Positions 6,796-15,627 of a stretch of 64,000 bases of DNA are shown here, piece after piece. This stretch comes from DATJGR01 sp963812255 (GTDB lineage Bacteria > Pseudomonadota > Gammaproteobacteria > Pseudomonadales > Azotimanducaceae): NCBI GenBank assembly GCA_963812255.1, contig CAWEUM010000007.1:107110-171109 (forward strand). The letters are read 5' to 3'. The notes beneath the pieces are model-generated. The model was given only the letters and a program-made list of their open reading frames with translations, made no database searches and was not told the origin of the DNA. How positions within the stretch are numbered: position 1 is the first letter of the stretch; each line of letters starts with the position of its first letter. The position numbers and the translations under genes were made by a program.

Positions 6796-8256
6796 ATGAA
6801 GTATTCGACGAAGACCGGAAAACTCGACGCAATACGCACAGATTGTCTGGTTGTCACCGAACGTGCGGCGAGGGCGGTTGGCCGCGCGTTGGGTCTGGAA
6901 GACTACGTCGACGCGTCAAATCGAGATTTTATCGACAAGCCCGGACGGGTCCAACTCATCGCATTGCCGAAATCGTCACCGATTCGACGCCTGCTGATAA
7001 CCGGCGTCGGGGACAAAGACGAACTAACACAGAGTGATTTCCGCAAAGCCCTCGGCGCCATCGGTGGCGCATTGAAGAGCGCGGCGGTCAAGGACGCGGT
7101 GCTGGAGGTCGAGACGTTCAAGGTCACCGGCTATGACGGCTATCAGAAGGCGCGCGTCGCCTTGGCCATGTTGTCGGCGCAGTTGTATCGATTCACCGCG
7201 CAGAAGCGGCAGGACGAACCGCCGTCCGCGCAGATCGTTCGTCTGGCGCTCCACTGCGGCCAACGCGGCCGCGCCAGCACCGCGCGCGCGGTGCAGCATG
7301 CGCAGGCGCTCGATACCGGCCTGATGTTCGCGCGCGACCTGGGCAATCAACCGCCGAACGTCTGCAATCCCAGCTATCTCGCGCGCGAAGCGAAAAAGCT
7401 CGCGCGGCACGATCGGGTCAGCGTAAAGGTGATCGACGAACGCGAATTCGAATCACTCGGCATGGGAGCTTTCGCGGCGGTGACGCGAGGTAGCGCGACG
7501 TCCGGCAAACTGATCATCGTCGAATACCGCGGCGCGGCCGCGAAAAAGCCACCAGTTGCGCTGGTGGGCAAGGGAATCACGTTCGACACCGGCGGCATCA
7601 GCCTGAAACTGCCACCGGCGATGGACGAGATGAAATTCGATATGTGCGGCGCCGCCGCGGTGCTCGGCACGACCAGAGCGGCGATCGACGCAAAGCTGCC
7701 GATCAATCTGGTCACCCTCGTCGCGGCGGCGGAAAACATGCCAGGCGGCAATGCGAGCCGTCCCGGCGACGTCGTCAAATCACTGTCCGGACAGACGATC
7801 GAGATCCTCAATACCGACGCGGAGGGGCGGCTGGTGCTGTGCGACACGTTGACCTACGCGCAGCGCTACAAACCGAGTGCGGTGATCGATGTGGCGACCC
7901 TGACCGGTGCGTGTGTCGTGGCACTGGGCTCGCACGCGAGCGGCTTGTTTGCCAACGACGATACGCTGGCGGCCGAATTGCTCGCGGCCGGCGAGTTCGT
8001 CGGCGACCGCGCCTGGCGCATGCCGCTATGGGACGACTACCAGAAGGCACTGAAGAGCAACTTCGCCGACATGGCCAATGTTGGGGGACGTGACGGCGGC
8101 GCGATCGTCGCGGCCTGTTTCCTGTCGCGCTTCACCAAACAGCTCGCCTGGGCGCACCTCGATGTGGCCGGCACCGCATACGCCAGCGGATCCGCCAAAG
8201 GCTCTACGGGACGGCCAGTACCGCTGTTGTTCCAATACATTTTGAATCGCATCTAG
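6796..8256 (+). CDS. pepA: Leucyl aminopeptidase (M17)
   Basis: The 486-residue cytosolic metallo-aminopeptidase has the M17 signature NTDAEGRL at residues 339-346. The metal and substrate site VGKGITFDTGGISLK is near residues 257-271, and FDMCGAAAVLG follows. The N-terminal macro-like domain (about 1-165) is present and the length is normal. PepA cleaves N-terminal residues from peptides; in E. coli it also binds DNA in Xer recombination and carAB control. It is followed by holC after 17 bases, the usual gammaproteobacterial order pepA-holC-valS. Confidence 0.95.
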   Translation: MKYSTKTGKLDAIRTDCLVVTERAARAVGRALGLEDYVDASNRDFIDKPGRVQLIALPKSSPIRRLLITGVGDKDELTQSDFRKALGAIGGALKSAAVKDAVLEVETFKVTGYDGYQKARVALAMLSAQLYRFTAQKRQDEPPSAQIVRLALHCGQRGRASTARAVQHAQALDTGLMFARDLGNQPPNVCNPSYLAREAKKLARHDRVSVKVIDEREFESLGMGAFAAVTRGSATSGKLIIVEYRGAAAKKPPVALVGKGITFDTGGISLKLPPAMDEMKFDMCGAAAVLGTTRAAIDAKLPINLVTLVAAAENMPGGNASRPGDVVKSLSGQTIEILNTDAEGRLVLCDTLTYAQRYKPSAVIDVATLTGACVVALGSHASGLFANDDTLAAELLAAGEFVGDRAWRMPLWDDYQKALKSNFADMANVGGRDGGAIVAACFLSRFTKQLAWAHLDVAGTAYASGSAKGSTGRPVPLLFQYILNRI

Positions 8257-8273
8257 ACAAGTGCAGGATCGGT

Positions 8274-8741
8274 GTGACCCGAGTTGATTTTTACATTCTG
8301 CCCGACGTCGATCTCGAGGCGCGGCGCCGCTTCGCGTGTCGGCTGGCCCACAAGGCAGTCGCGATGCGCCAGCGGGTGTACGTGCTGGTGACCGACGCCG
8401 CTGCCGGCGCCGACCTCGATGCGCTGATGTGGGAGTATCCGGCACATCATTTTTTGCCGCACGGCATCGCCGGGGAGCCGGCCAGCGTCAATGCGCCGGT
8501 CGTCATCGATCATCAAGAGCCGGTCGGCGGGCCGGTCGGGGACACCATCGGCAAGGATGGCAACGACCAACTGTTGATTAATCTTTCCGCTGCGATTCCG
8601 CCGTTCTTCAGCCGCTTCGAACGGGTCGCGGAGATCATCGTCGAGAACCTGCGCGAAGACGGACGTGACCGCTACAAACTGTATCGCGATCGCGGCTATC
8701 CTCTGTTTCATCACGACATCGAGCAATGGGACGAGACGTGA
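8274..8741 (+). CDS. holC: DNA polymerase III chi subunit
   Basis: The 155-residue protein begins at GTG 8274 with the chi-like TRVDFYILPD. It contains RFACRLAHKAVAMRQRVYV in the Rossmann-like core and ends with RFERVAEIIVENLRED and the RYKLYRDRGYPLFHHDI tail. Chi forms a heterodimer with psi (HolD) and links the clamp loader to single-strand binding protein. Its position between pepA and valS is the conserved one. A HolD-like gene is present elsewhere in this window (31881-32495). Its stop overlaps the next start (TGATG). Confidence 0.9.
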   Translation: MTRVDFYILPDVDLEARRRFACRLAHKAVAMRQRVYVLVTDAAAGADLDALMWEYPAHHFLPHGIAGEPASVNAPVVIDHQEPVGGPVGDTIGKDGNDQLLINLSAAIPPFFSRFERVAEIIVENLREDGRDRYKLYRDRGYPLFHHDIEQWDET

Positions 8742-9268
8742 TGAAGAAGACGAAGCCCGCATCACCCGACAGCTATGCGCACAACGCGTTGCTCGGCGAT
8801 CTCGAATCGATCCGCACGTTGCTTGCACGCGACGAGGCACCACCGGTCGACGACGACGCCAGCGACGTGCCGGTTCTCGAGGACATGGTCGACGGCGCAC
8901 TCACCGTCGAGGAATCGACGTTGACCAGTCGCTCGTCGTTCGACGACGCAGCGTCCGGCGGAGGGAGATCGGGGCTGGGCGAGGATACGATCAAGGCGCT
9001 GCTCGGCGATCAGTGGCGCGGCGAGGCAGACGAGATCCTCGCCAATGCGCGCGCCGAGGCCGAAGGTGTCGGCACATTGTCGACCTCACAACTGCAAGAC
9101 TTCAACGCGTCGTTGAAGGCTCGGATCGACTCGATACTCGACGATTGGTTGACCGAAATGATGCACAGCCGCATCGACGACCTGCGGGCCTGCCTGCTCG
9201 AGGTTCTCGAACTCGAACTGGCGCGATTCGTTCGCGCACTCACCGACAAAGAGCGACATGGAAAGTAG
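8741..9268 (+). CDS. Uncharacterised acidic protein between holC and valS
   Basis: The 175-residue protein starts at ATG 8741, coupled to the holC stop by one base; an in-frame ATG at 8726 inside holC is less likely. It has a disordered acidic N-terminus (DEAPPVDDDASDVPVLEDMV) and a C-terminal helical part (LSTSQLQDFNASLKARIDSI and following, about residues 110-170) rich in Leu, Glu and Arg that may form a coiled coil. There is no signal peptide or membrane segment. Similar unnamed genes occur between holC and valS in related bacteria. It overlaps the valS start by 11 bases, so it is co-translated with both neighbours. I do not assign a function. Confidence 0.7.
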   Translation: MKKTKPASPDSYAHNALLGDLESIRTLLARDEAPPVDDDASDVPVLEDMVDGALTVEESTLTSRSSFDDAASGGGRSGLGEDTIKALLGDQWRGEADEILANARAEAEGVGTLSTSQLQDFNASLKARIDSILDDWLTEMMHSRIDDLRACLLEVLELELARFVRALTDKERHGK

Positions 9269-12035
9269 TTTCGATCCCCACGCCATCGAACAATCGTTGT
9301 ACCGCGAGTGGGAGGACGCCGGATTCTTCGAGCCGCGCGGCAACGGCACGCCGTACTGCATCGTGATTCCGCCGCCGAACGTGACCGGTTCCCTGCACAT
9401 GGGGCATGCGTTTCAGCACACGATCATGGATGCGCTGATCCGCTACCGACGTATGAAAGGCGACCGGACGTTGTGGCAGATGGGAACCGACCACGCCGGC
9501 ATCTCGACGCAGATGCTGGTGGAACGGCAACTGAATGCCGAGGGCGTGACGCGGACCGAGCTGGGTCGTGAGGCGTTCGTCGACAGAGTGTGGCAGTGGA
9601 AGGAACGCTCAGGCGGCAAGATTTCCGAACAGCTGCGCCGGATGGGCTCGTCGCTCGCGTGGAGCCGCGACCGATTCACGATGGACGAGGGTTTTTCGAA
9701 CGCGGTGCGGGAAGTGTTCGTGCGCTTGTACGACGAGGGCCTGATCTATCGCGGCCGAAGGCTGGTCAACTGGGATCCGCAACTGAAGACGGCGATTTCG
9801 GATCTCGAAGTCGACAACTCCGAAGAGCGCGGCAGCCTCTGGCACTTCAGATATCCGCTCTGCGACGGCGCGCGCACCGCCGACGGTCGCGACTACGTCG
9901 TCGTTGCAACGACTCGGCCGGAGACGATGCTCGGAGACACCGCCGTTGCGGTGCATCCCGACGACAAACGCTACCAGCGTATTGTTGGCGCGCGCGTGCG
10001 GTTGCCGCTGACGGATCGCGAAATTCCTGTCATCGCAGACGACTATGTCGACCCGGCGTTCGGTAGCGGCTGCGTGAAGATTACCCCCGCTCACGATTTC
10101 AACGATTACGACGTCGGTCAGCGCCATGACCTCGCGATGCTGAACATCTTCACGGCCGATGCGCACCTCAACGACGCCGTTCCAGGCCCGTATCGCGGCC
10201 TAGAGCGATTCGTGGCACGCAAGCGCGTGGTTGCAGATCTGACCGCCGCAGGTCTGGTGGAGCAAATAGACGATCACACCCTCATGGTGCCGCATGGCGA
10301 TCGTTCTGGCGCGGTGATCGAACCGTGGCTGACCGAGCAATGGTTCGTCGCAATCGAAACGCTGGCGAAACCCGCGATCGAAGTGGTCGAGCGCGGCGAA
10401 ATCCAATTCGTGCCGAAGCAATACGAAAACCTGTACTTCGCCTGGATGCGTGACATTCGCGACTGGTGCATCAGCCGCCAGCAGTGGTGGGGACATCGCA
10501 TTCCGGCGTGGTACGACGCGAATGGCGCAATCTACGTTGCTCGCGACGAAGCCGAGGTCCGCCGCAAGTATGCGCTGGCCGACAGCGTGGTGTTGACACA
10601 AGACGAAGACGTGCTGGAAACCTGGTTTTCTTCGGCGCTTTGGAGTTTCGGCACGCTAGGCTGGCCGGAGCAGACCGTCGAACTCGAAACGTACCATCCG
10701 ACGGACGTGCTCGTGACCGGCCACGACATCATTTTCTTCTGGGTCGCCAGGATGATCATGATGACCCTGCATTTCACCGGTCAGGTTCCATTTCGCAAGG
10801 TCTACATGCACGGCCTGGTGCGGGACGCCGAAGGTCAGAAGATGTCGAAGACACGCGGAAACGGCATCGACCCGCTCGATCTCGTCGACGGCATCACGCT
10901 GGAGGAACTGATCGCCAAGCGCACCGAGGGATTGATGCAACCGCAGATGGCAAAGGCCATCGAGAAGGCCACACGTCGCGATTTTCCCGACGGCATCGCG
11001 TCGTACGGCACCGATGCATTGCGCTTCGCGTTCTGCGCGCTCGCGTCCACCGGACGCGACATCCGCTTCGACCTGAAGCGCATCGAGGGCTACCGAAACT
11101 TCTGCAACAAATTGTGGAACGCGACCAAGTTCGTGTTGATGAATACCGAAGGCGCGATACTCACCGGGCCTGCCGAGGAAACGCTTGCCGATCGTTGGAT
11201 CGCGACTCGCATGAAACGGATGTTGAGCAACTCCGAGCAGGCGATAGAAACCTATCGATTCGACCTGCTGGCCAACCAGATCTACGATTTCGCCTGGCAC
11301 GAGTACTGCGACTGGTATCTGGAACTGACGAAGCCGTTGCTGTGGGATGAGGGCGCCAGTGCGGCGGTGCAGCGCGGCACCCGGCGTTCGTTGCTGAAGG
11401 TGCTCGAGTTGCTGCTGCGCGCCGCACACCCGATCATTCCGTTCATCACCGAGTCGCTGTGGCGTCGCGTCGCGCCCCTCACTGGAGTCGCTGGTGAGAC
11501 GATCATGCTTGCGCCGTACCCCGAAGCCGGCGAACTGACCGACGACCCATTTGCGGAGGCGGCAATCGAATGGTTGAAGGGTGTCGTTTTGGCGGTGCGG
11601 ACCATTCGCGGCGAAATGAATATCAAGCCCGGCGTCGCGATTCCGTTGTTGCTGCAGGGCGGCGACAGCACGGACCGTGAACGGCTCGCGGCGACGGAGA
11701 CGTTGCTGAAGCGGATGGCGAAGCTCGATCGCGTCGAATGGCTCGACGACGACGAGCAGCCCCCGCCGGCCGCGATGCAGCTTGCCGGAGAACTGAAGCT
11801 GATGGTGCCGCTGGCCGGACTCATCGATGTGGCGGCGGAGCGGACGCGGCTCGATAAAGAAATCGCACGCCGCACGACAGAGCTTTCGCGTATCGAAAGC
11901 AAGCTCGGCAATCAGAGCTTCGTCGCGAAGGCGCCCGCGGATGTCGTGGCGAAGGAACGAGCTCGTGCCGAGGAAATACGCGCCGCCATCGACACGTTGT
12001 CGACGCAACACCGCACGCTCGTGGCAATCGACTAG
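9258..12035 (+). CDS. valS: Valyl-tRNA synthetase
   Basis: The 925-residue class Ia synthetase charges tRNA-Val. The HIGH-type motif SLHMGHAF (HMGH at 47-50) follows PPPNVTG, and the KMSKTRGN motif is at 528-535. Between them lies the CP1 editing domain, which has the threonine-rich VVVATTRPETMLGDTAV element used to remove mischarged threonine. The anticodon-binding domain and a C-terminal coiled coil (about 860-925) complete the family architecture, and the length is normal. It is the last gene of a pepA-holC-valS cluster and is followed by a palindromic repeat at 12047-12084. Confidence 0.97.
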   Translation: MESSFDPHAIEQSLYREWEDAGFFEPRGNGTPYCIVIPPPNVTGSLHMGHAFQHTIMDALIRYRRMKGDRTLWQMGTDHAGISTQMLVERQLNAEGVTRTELGREAFVDRVWQWKERSGGKISEQLRRMGSSLAWSRDRFTMDEGFSNAVREVFVRLYDEGLIYRGRRLVNWDPQLKTAISDLEVDNSEERGSLWHFRYPLCDGARTADGRDYVVVATTRPETMLGDTAVAVHPDDKRYQRIVGARVRLPLTDREIPVIADDYVDPAFGSGCVKITPAHDFNDYDVGQRHDLAMLNIFTADAHLNDAVPGPYRGLERFVARKRVVADLTAAGLVEQIDDHTLMVPHGDRSGAVIEPWLTEQWFVAIETLAKPAIEVVERGEIQFVPKQYENLYFAWMRDIRDWCISRQQWWGHRIPAWYDANGAIYVARDEAEVRRKYALADSVVLTQDEDVLETWFSSALWSFGTLGWPEQTVELETYHPTDVLVTGHDIIFFWVARMIMMTLHFTGQVPFRKVYMHGLVRDAEGQKMSKTRGNGIDPLDLVDGITLEELIAKRTEGLMQPQMAKAIEKATRRDFPDGIASYGTDALRFAFCALASTGRDIRFDLKRIEGYRNFCNKLWNATKFVLMNTEGAILTGPAEETLADRWIATRMKRMLSNSEQAIETYRFDLLANQIYDFAWHEYCDWYLELTKPLLWDEGASAAVQRGTRRSLLKVLELLLRAAHPIIPFITESLWRRVAPLTGVAGETIMLAPYPEAGELTDDPFAEAAIEWLKGVVLAVRTIRGEMNIKPGVAIPLLLQGGDSTDRERLAATETLLKRMAKLDRVEWLDDDEQPPPAAMQLAGELKLMVPLAGLIDVAAERTRLDKEIARRTTELSRIESKLGNQSFVAKAPADVVAKERARAEEIRAAIDTLSTQHRTLVAID

Positions 12036-12046
12036 CGAGGATGGAA

Positions 12047-12084
12047 GGGTCGGAGCCGCTTCGACCCCCACCGGGCTGACCCTC
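12047..12084. repeat. REP-like palindromic element (copy A, minus orientation)
   Basis: An imperfect palindrome runs from AGGGTC (12047-12052) to GACCCT (12079-12084), with an internal GGTCG/CGACC stem. The reverse complement of 12047-12072 matches 20033-20058 at 24 of 26 positions, so this is one member of a dispersed family. It lies between the convergent valS and quinone oxidoreductase genes, overlaps the stop of the latter by two bases, and could also act as a transcription end. Confidence 0.65.
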
Positions 12085-13051
12085 AGGCGATCGACAGGAT
12101 CACTTTGCCGAACGTCTGATCGGCTGCAACCAGCGCGTGCGCGCGCTCGACTTCTTCGATCGGGATGACCGACTCGATGATCGGTTTGATCGAACCCGCT
12201 TCGATCTGCGGCCAGACAACGCGTTCGAGTTCCGCCATCAACGTCGACTTCGCGGCGATCGATCGCGCGCGCAATGTAGAGCCGATCACGCGCAGCCGCT
12301 TCATCATCATCAGCCCAAGTTCGAGTTCGGCGACCGCACCGCCCATCAGGCCGATGATCACGAGGCGCCCGTCGAGACTCAGGCTGTGCAGATTGGCCTT
12401 CAGATATCCGGCGCCGACCGGATCGAGTATCACGTCGAAGCCCGCGCCGTCGGTCCACGTCGCAACCTGTTCCGCGAAGGGGCCGGTGTGACGGTTCGCA
12501 CCCCCCCTCGCACCGAGTTCGACGCATCGGGCCACCTTTTCGTCGCTGCCGGCGGTGACGAAACATTCGCTTCGGTTCATGCGGCACAGTTGAATCGCGG
12601 CCGTACCGACACCACTCGCGCCGGCGTGCAACAATACCCGCTCGCCCACCGCGAGCCGCGCCTCAGTGAACAAGTTCAGATACGCAGTTGCGAAGACTTC
12701 GGGAAGTGCCGCGGCCTGCTCGAACGTCAAGCCACGCGGAATTCGAATGGCTTGTCCGGCAGGCGCGCTGACCAGTTCAGCGTAGCCGCCCCCCGCGAGC
12801 AACGCGCAAACGCGATCGCCGACGTGATGCGTCGTAACGCCGTCTCCGATGGCCACGACTTCGCCGGCACATTCGAGTCCGAGAATCGGGCTCGCCCCGG
12901 GTGGTGGCGGGTACGCCCCGGCGCGCTGTGCGAGATCGGCGCGATTAATCGCCGAAGCATGGTTGCGAATCAGTATTTCGCCCGCGGCCGCAACCGGATC
13001 GCCGGTGTCGCGCCACTGCAGTGTGTTGTTGTCGACAGCGATCGCTTTCAT
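12083..13051 (-). CDS. NAD(P)H:quinone oxidoreductase (zeta-crystallin/PIG3 type)
   Basis: The 322-residue member of the zinc-independent MDR superfamily has an N-terminal GroES-like domain (NHASAINRADLAQRAG, PILGLECAGEVV) and a Rossmann NADPH-binding segment GASGVGTAAIQL at 144-155. It lacks the cysteine cluster of zinc alcohol dehydrogenases. The closest known type is PIG3-like, which reduces quinones with NADPH. It lies 23 bases downstream of hisF on the same strand and may share its message. The physiological substrate is uncertain. Confidence 0.85.
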   Translation of the reverse strand: MKAIAVDNNTLQWRDTGDPVAAAGEILIRNHASAINRADLAQRAGAYPPPPGASPILGLECAGEVVAIGDGVTTHHVGDRVCALLAGGGYAELVSAPAGQAIRIPRGLTFEQAAALPEVFATAYLNLFTEARLAVGERVLLHAGASGVGTAAIQLCRMNRSECFVTAGSDEKVARCVELGARGGANRHTGPFAEQVATWTDGAGFDVILDPVGAGYLKANLHSLSLDGRLVIIGLMGGAVAELELGLMMMKRLRVIGSTLRARSIAAKSTLMAELERVVWPQIEAGSIKPIIESVIPIEEVERAHALVAADQTFGKVILSIA

Positions 13052-13074
13052 GCGTCTTTACTCCCTACGGGCGG

Positions 13075-13854
13075 CTACCAACTCATCCGCATCTTGACAT
13101 CCCGGTGGTGCAGATACGACTTCAGCTCACTGATCCGGTAGTCGCCGTAATGCACCATCGACGCAACCAGCGCAGCGTCTGCGCGCCCCTCCGTCAGCAC
13201 GTCATACAGATGCTCGGGCTTACCTGCGCCGCCCGATGCGATCACCGGAATCCGAACTGCCTCAGCCAGCATCCGGGTCAGGTTCAGCTCGTAGCCTTCA
13301 CGCGTGCCGTCCGCATCGATGGAATTGACGACCAGTTCGCCGGCGCCAAGATGCTCGCCTTCCAGAGCCCAAGCGAGTGCATCGCGCCCGGTTGGTGTCC
13401 GTCCGCCGTGAATGACGATTTCGTATCCGGATGGGCAGCCCCGATCGGCGCCTACGGCCCTGATGTCCATCGACAATACGACGTTCTGGTTGCCGATCGC
13501 CTGCGCGCACTCTGCAATCAACCCCGGTCGTTCGACCGCCGCCGTGTTGACGTTGATCTTCTCGGCGCCGGCGAGCCGCAGATCGGTGGCATCGGCGACA
13601 CATCTCACCCCGCCGCCGACGGATAGGGGAATGAACACCTGCTCGGCAACCGATTCGACGACATCGAGCATGATCCGGCGTTTGTCGCTGGACGCGGTGA
13701 TGTCGTAGAACACGAGTTCATCGAGGCCGTCCTCGTAGTATTCGCGCGCCTTGCTCACCGGATCACCGATGTCTTGGGTATCGACGAACCGGATGCTCTT
13801 CGCCAACTTGCCGTCGCGCACGTCGAGGCAGGCGATCAATCGCTTGCTCAGCAT
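13075..13854 (-). CDS. hisF: Imidazole glycerol phosphate synthase cyclase subunit HisF
   Basis: The 259-residue (beta/alpha)8 barrel converts PRFAR plus ammonia into imidazole glycerol phosphate and AICAR. The two catalytic aspartates, Asp11 (ACLDVRDG) and Asp130 (LSMDIRAV), are both present, as are the phosphate-binding SVGGGVR and ASGGAG loops. I start at ATG 13854, which gives the normal N-terminus; a longer frame to 13881 exists. The ATG overlaps the hisH stop by seven bases (ATGCTGA). The inner sequence (DELVFYDITASSDKRR, GCPSGYEIVIHGGR, HYGDYRISELKSYLHHR) looks more like HisF of deltaproteobacterial type than the usual gammaproteobacterial enzyme. No other his genes are in the window. 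Confidence 0.9.
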   Translation of the reverse strand: MLSKRLIACLDVRDGKLAKSIRFVDTQDIGDPVSKAREYYEDGLDELVFYDITASSDKRRIMLDVVESVAEQVFIPLSVGGGVRCVADATDLRLAGAEKINVNTAAVERPGLIAECAQAIGNQNVVLSMDIRAVGADRGCPSGYEIVIHGGRTPTGRDALAWALEGEHLGAGELVVNSIDADGTREGYELNLTRMLAEAVRIPVIASGGAGKPEHLYDVLTEGRADAALVASMVHYGDYRISELKSYLHHRDVKMRMSW

Positions 13855-14468
13855 GACCGTCCGTCCCAGGTTGCGAAACAACTCAGCAACTCGAGGCCAA
13901 CCCGACCACTCTTCTCCGGGTGGAACTGGGTCGCGAAGTAGTTACCGCGTCCCAACGCACAGGCGAAGGTGCGTTCATAGACGGTCTCCGCGTAAACGTC
14001 ACCGCGCGCGGCCGGCTCCGGGTAATAGCTGTGTACGAAATAGAACTCACTTCGCGGCGTCATCTTGCGCAACAACGGATGCGGCCTGACCAGCACCACT
14101 TCGTTCCAGCCCATGTGCGGAATCTTCAGCGCGGGGTCATCGAGATGAAACCGGACGACGCGGCCTTCGATCAGGCCCAAAGTCGGTGTGTCGCCCTCCT
14201 CCGAACGGTCGAGCGAAATCTGCAGCCCGAGACAGATGCCCAACACCGGCGTACCGGCAGCGATCGCATCGCGCAACGCTACGTCGAGCCCGTTCTCGCG
14301 CAGGCTCTTCATCGCCGGTGCCGCGGCCCCCACACCAGGAAAGATCACGCGATCCGCGCGGGCGACGACATGCGCATCGTTGCTGATGCGGGCAGCCAGC
14401 CCGACCTCGGCGCAGGCGCGTTGCACGCTGCGAAGATTGCCTGCGTCGTAGTCGATGATGACGGTCAT
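13848..14468 (-). CDS. hisH: Imidazole glycerol phosphate synthase glutaminase subunit HisH
   Basis: This 206-residue class I glutamine amidotransferase delivers ammonia to HisF. The nucleophile Cys79 sits in VLGICLGLQ, and the His183/Glu185 pair sits in FHPEKSG. The oxyanion region FPGVGAAAPAM is present. The length is normal. It is translationally coupled to hisF by overlap, so the two make a complete heterodimer from one message. It is divergent from hemH across 78 bases. Finding hisH-hisF alone, without hisA or hisI, is unusual for a standard histidine operon. Confidence 0.92.
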   Translation of the reverse strand: MTVIIDYDAGNLRSVQRACAEVGLAARISNDAHVVARADRVIFPGVGAAAPAMKSLRENGLDVALRDAIAAGTPVLGICLGLQISLDRSEEGDTPTLGLIEGRVVRFHLDDPALKIPHMGWNEVVLVRPHPLLRKMTPRSEFYFVHSYYPEPAARGDVYAETVYERTFACALGRGNYFATQFHPEKSGRVGLELLSCFATWDGRSC

Positions 14469-14546
14469 CGTTCATGACATCGAAAATGAGCGCGGATACT
14501 ATCTCATCCCCTTGTATCTACCAATCAATCCAGCAGAGGAAACGGC

Positions 14547-15620
14547 GTGCACCAACGCGGCATCCTGCTCGTCAATCTCGGCTCGCCTGCCAGCACCTCG
14601 ATCACAGACGTGCGGCGCTATCTGCACGAGTTCCTGATGGATCCATATGTGATCGACTCACCGTGGCTGATCCGCAAGCTCATCGTCTCCGGTTTCATTC
14701 TGCCGTTTCGACCGAAGCGCACCGCACAGGCGTATCGACGGATCTGGCAGCCCGATGGCGTGCCGAACGGTTCGCAGAGTGGATCGCCGCTGCTGTCCAA
14801 CTCAGTAGCCATGCGGGCGGCGTTGGCGAAGCGCGTGGATCTACCCGTCGAGCTGGCCATGCGCTATGGGCAACCGGACATCGAATCGGGGCTGACGAGA
14901 CTGCTCGCGACAGGCGTGCGCGAGATTCTGCTCATCGCACTGTATCCGCATCATGCGGACTCCACCCGAACGACCACGATCGAGGCGGTCCAACGCCGGC
15001 TCGCTCAGCGTAAGGCACACGTCGACCTGCGCGTCATGCCGCCGTTCTTCGATGACCCCAACTATCTGGGGGCACTGACGGATTCCATCGAGAACGCCAC
15101 TCGCGCGGATTCGCAACTGCTGCTGTTCAGCTATCACGGACTGCCGCAGCAACATCTCATCAAAGCGGATCCGACCGCGAACCATTGCCTGCGATCGACC
15201 GACTGCTGCGAAATGCCATCTCCCGCGCACGCCACGTGTTATCGGCATCAAGTATTCGAGACGTCTCGACGCGTGGCAGCACGACTCAAGCTGACGACAG
15301 ACCAATGGCGTGTCAGCTTTCAGTCTCGCCTGGGACGATTGCCATGGCTTACGCCGTACACCGACATCACGCTGGATTCATTACCAGGCGAGGGCGTGAC
15401 GCGTGTGACGGTGGTCTGCCCCGCGTTCGTCGCCGACAACCTCGAGACACTGGAAGAAATCGGCATCGCCGGCCGCGAACGTTTTATGACGGCCGGTGGC
15501 GAATCGTTGACCCTGGTGCCGTGCCTGAACGACGCACCTGCTTGGATCGATACCGTTGCCGGTTGGTGCACCGCGCCCAGCGAACAATTCGTTCACCCCG
15601 GTATTCCGGCAGCACACTGA
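14547..15620 (+). CDS. hemH: Ferrochelatase
   Basis: The 357-residue enzyme inserts Fe2+ into protoporphyrin IX in the last step of protoheme synthesis. It starts at GTG 14547, with AGAGGA eight bases upstream. The N-terminal GILLVNLGSPASTSITDVRR, the catalytic His in LLLFSYHGLPQQHL, the SFQSRLGRLPWLTPYTD stretch and the Glu in NLETLEEIG are all present. It carries an insert after the HGLP motif with four cysteines (HCLRSTDCCEM... then ATCYRHQ). The usual CPAFxADC motif reads CPAFVADN here, and the usual second Cys of CYRxQC is Val. Any iron-sulphur cluster of the kind known in some bacterial ferrochelatases would need different ligands. Confidence 0.93.
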   Translation: MHQRGILLVNLGSPASTSITDVRRYLHEFLMDPYVIDSPWLIRKLIVSGFILPFRPKRTAQAYRRIWQPDGVPNGSQSGSPLLSNSVAMRAALAKRVDLPVELAMRYGQPDIESGLTRLLATGVREILLIALYPHHADSTRTTTIEAVQRRLAQRKAHVDLRVMPPFFDDPNYLGALTDSIENATRADSQLLLFSYHGLPQQHLIKADPTANHCLRSTDCCEMPSPAHATCYRHQVFETSRRVAARLKLTTDQWRVSFQSRLGRLPWLTPYTDITLDSLPGEGVTRVTVVCPAFVADNLETLEEIGIAGRERFMTAGGESLTLVPCLNDAPAWIDTVAGWCTAPSEQFVHPGIPAAH

Positions 15621-15627
15621 AAGCCGT

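Noticed and set aside
13075..14468. HisH/HisF considered as HisH2/HisF2 of an O-antigen cluster
   Set aside because: Both catalytic aspartates and the normal HisF N-terminus are present, and no acetamidino-sugar or glycosyltransferase gene is near.
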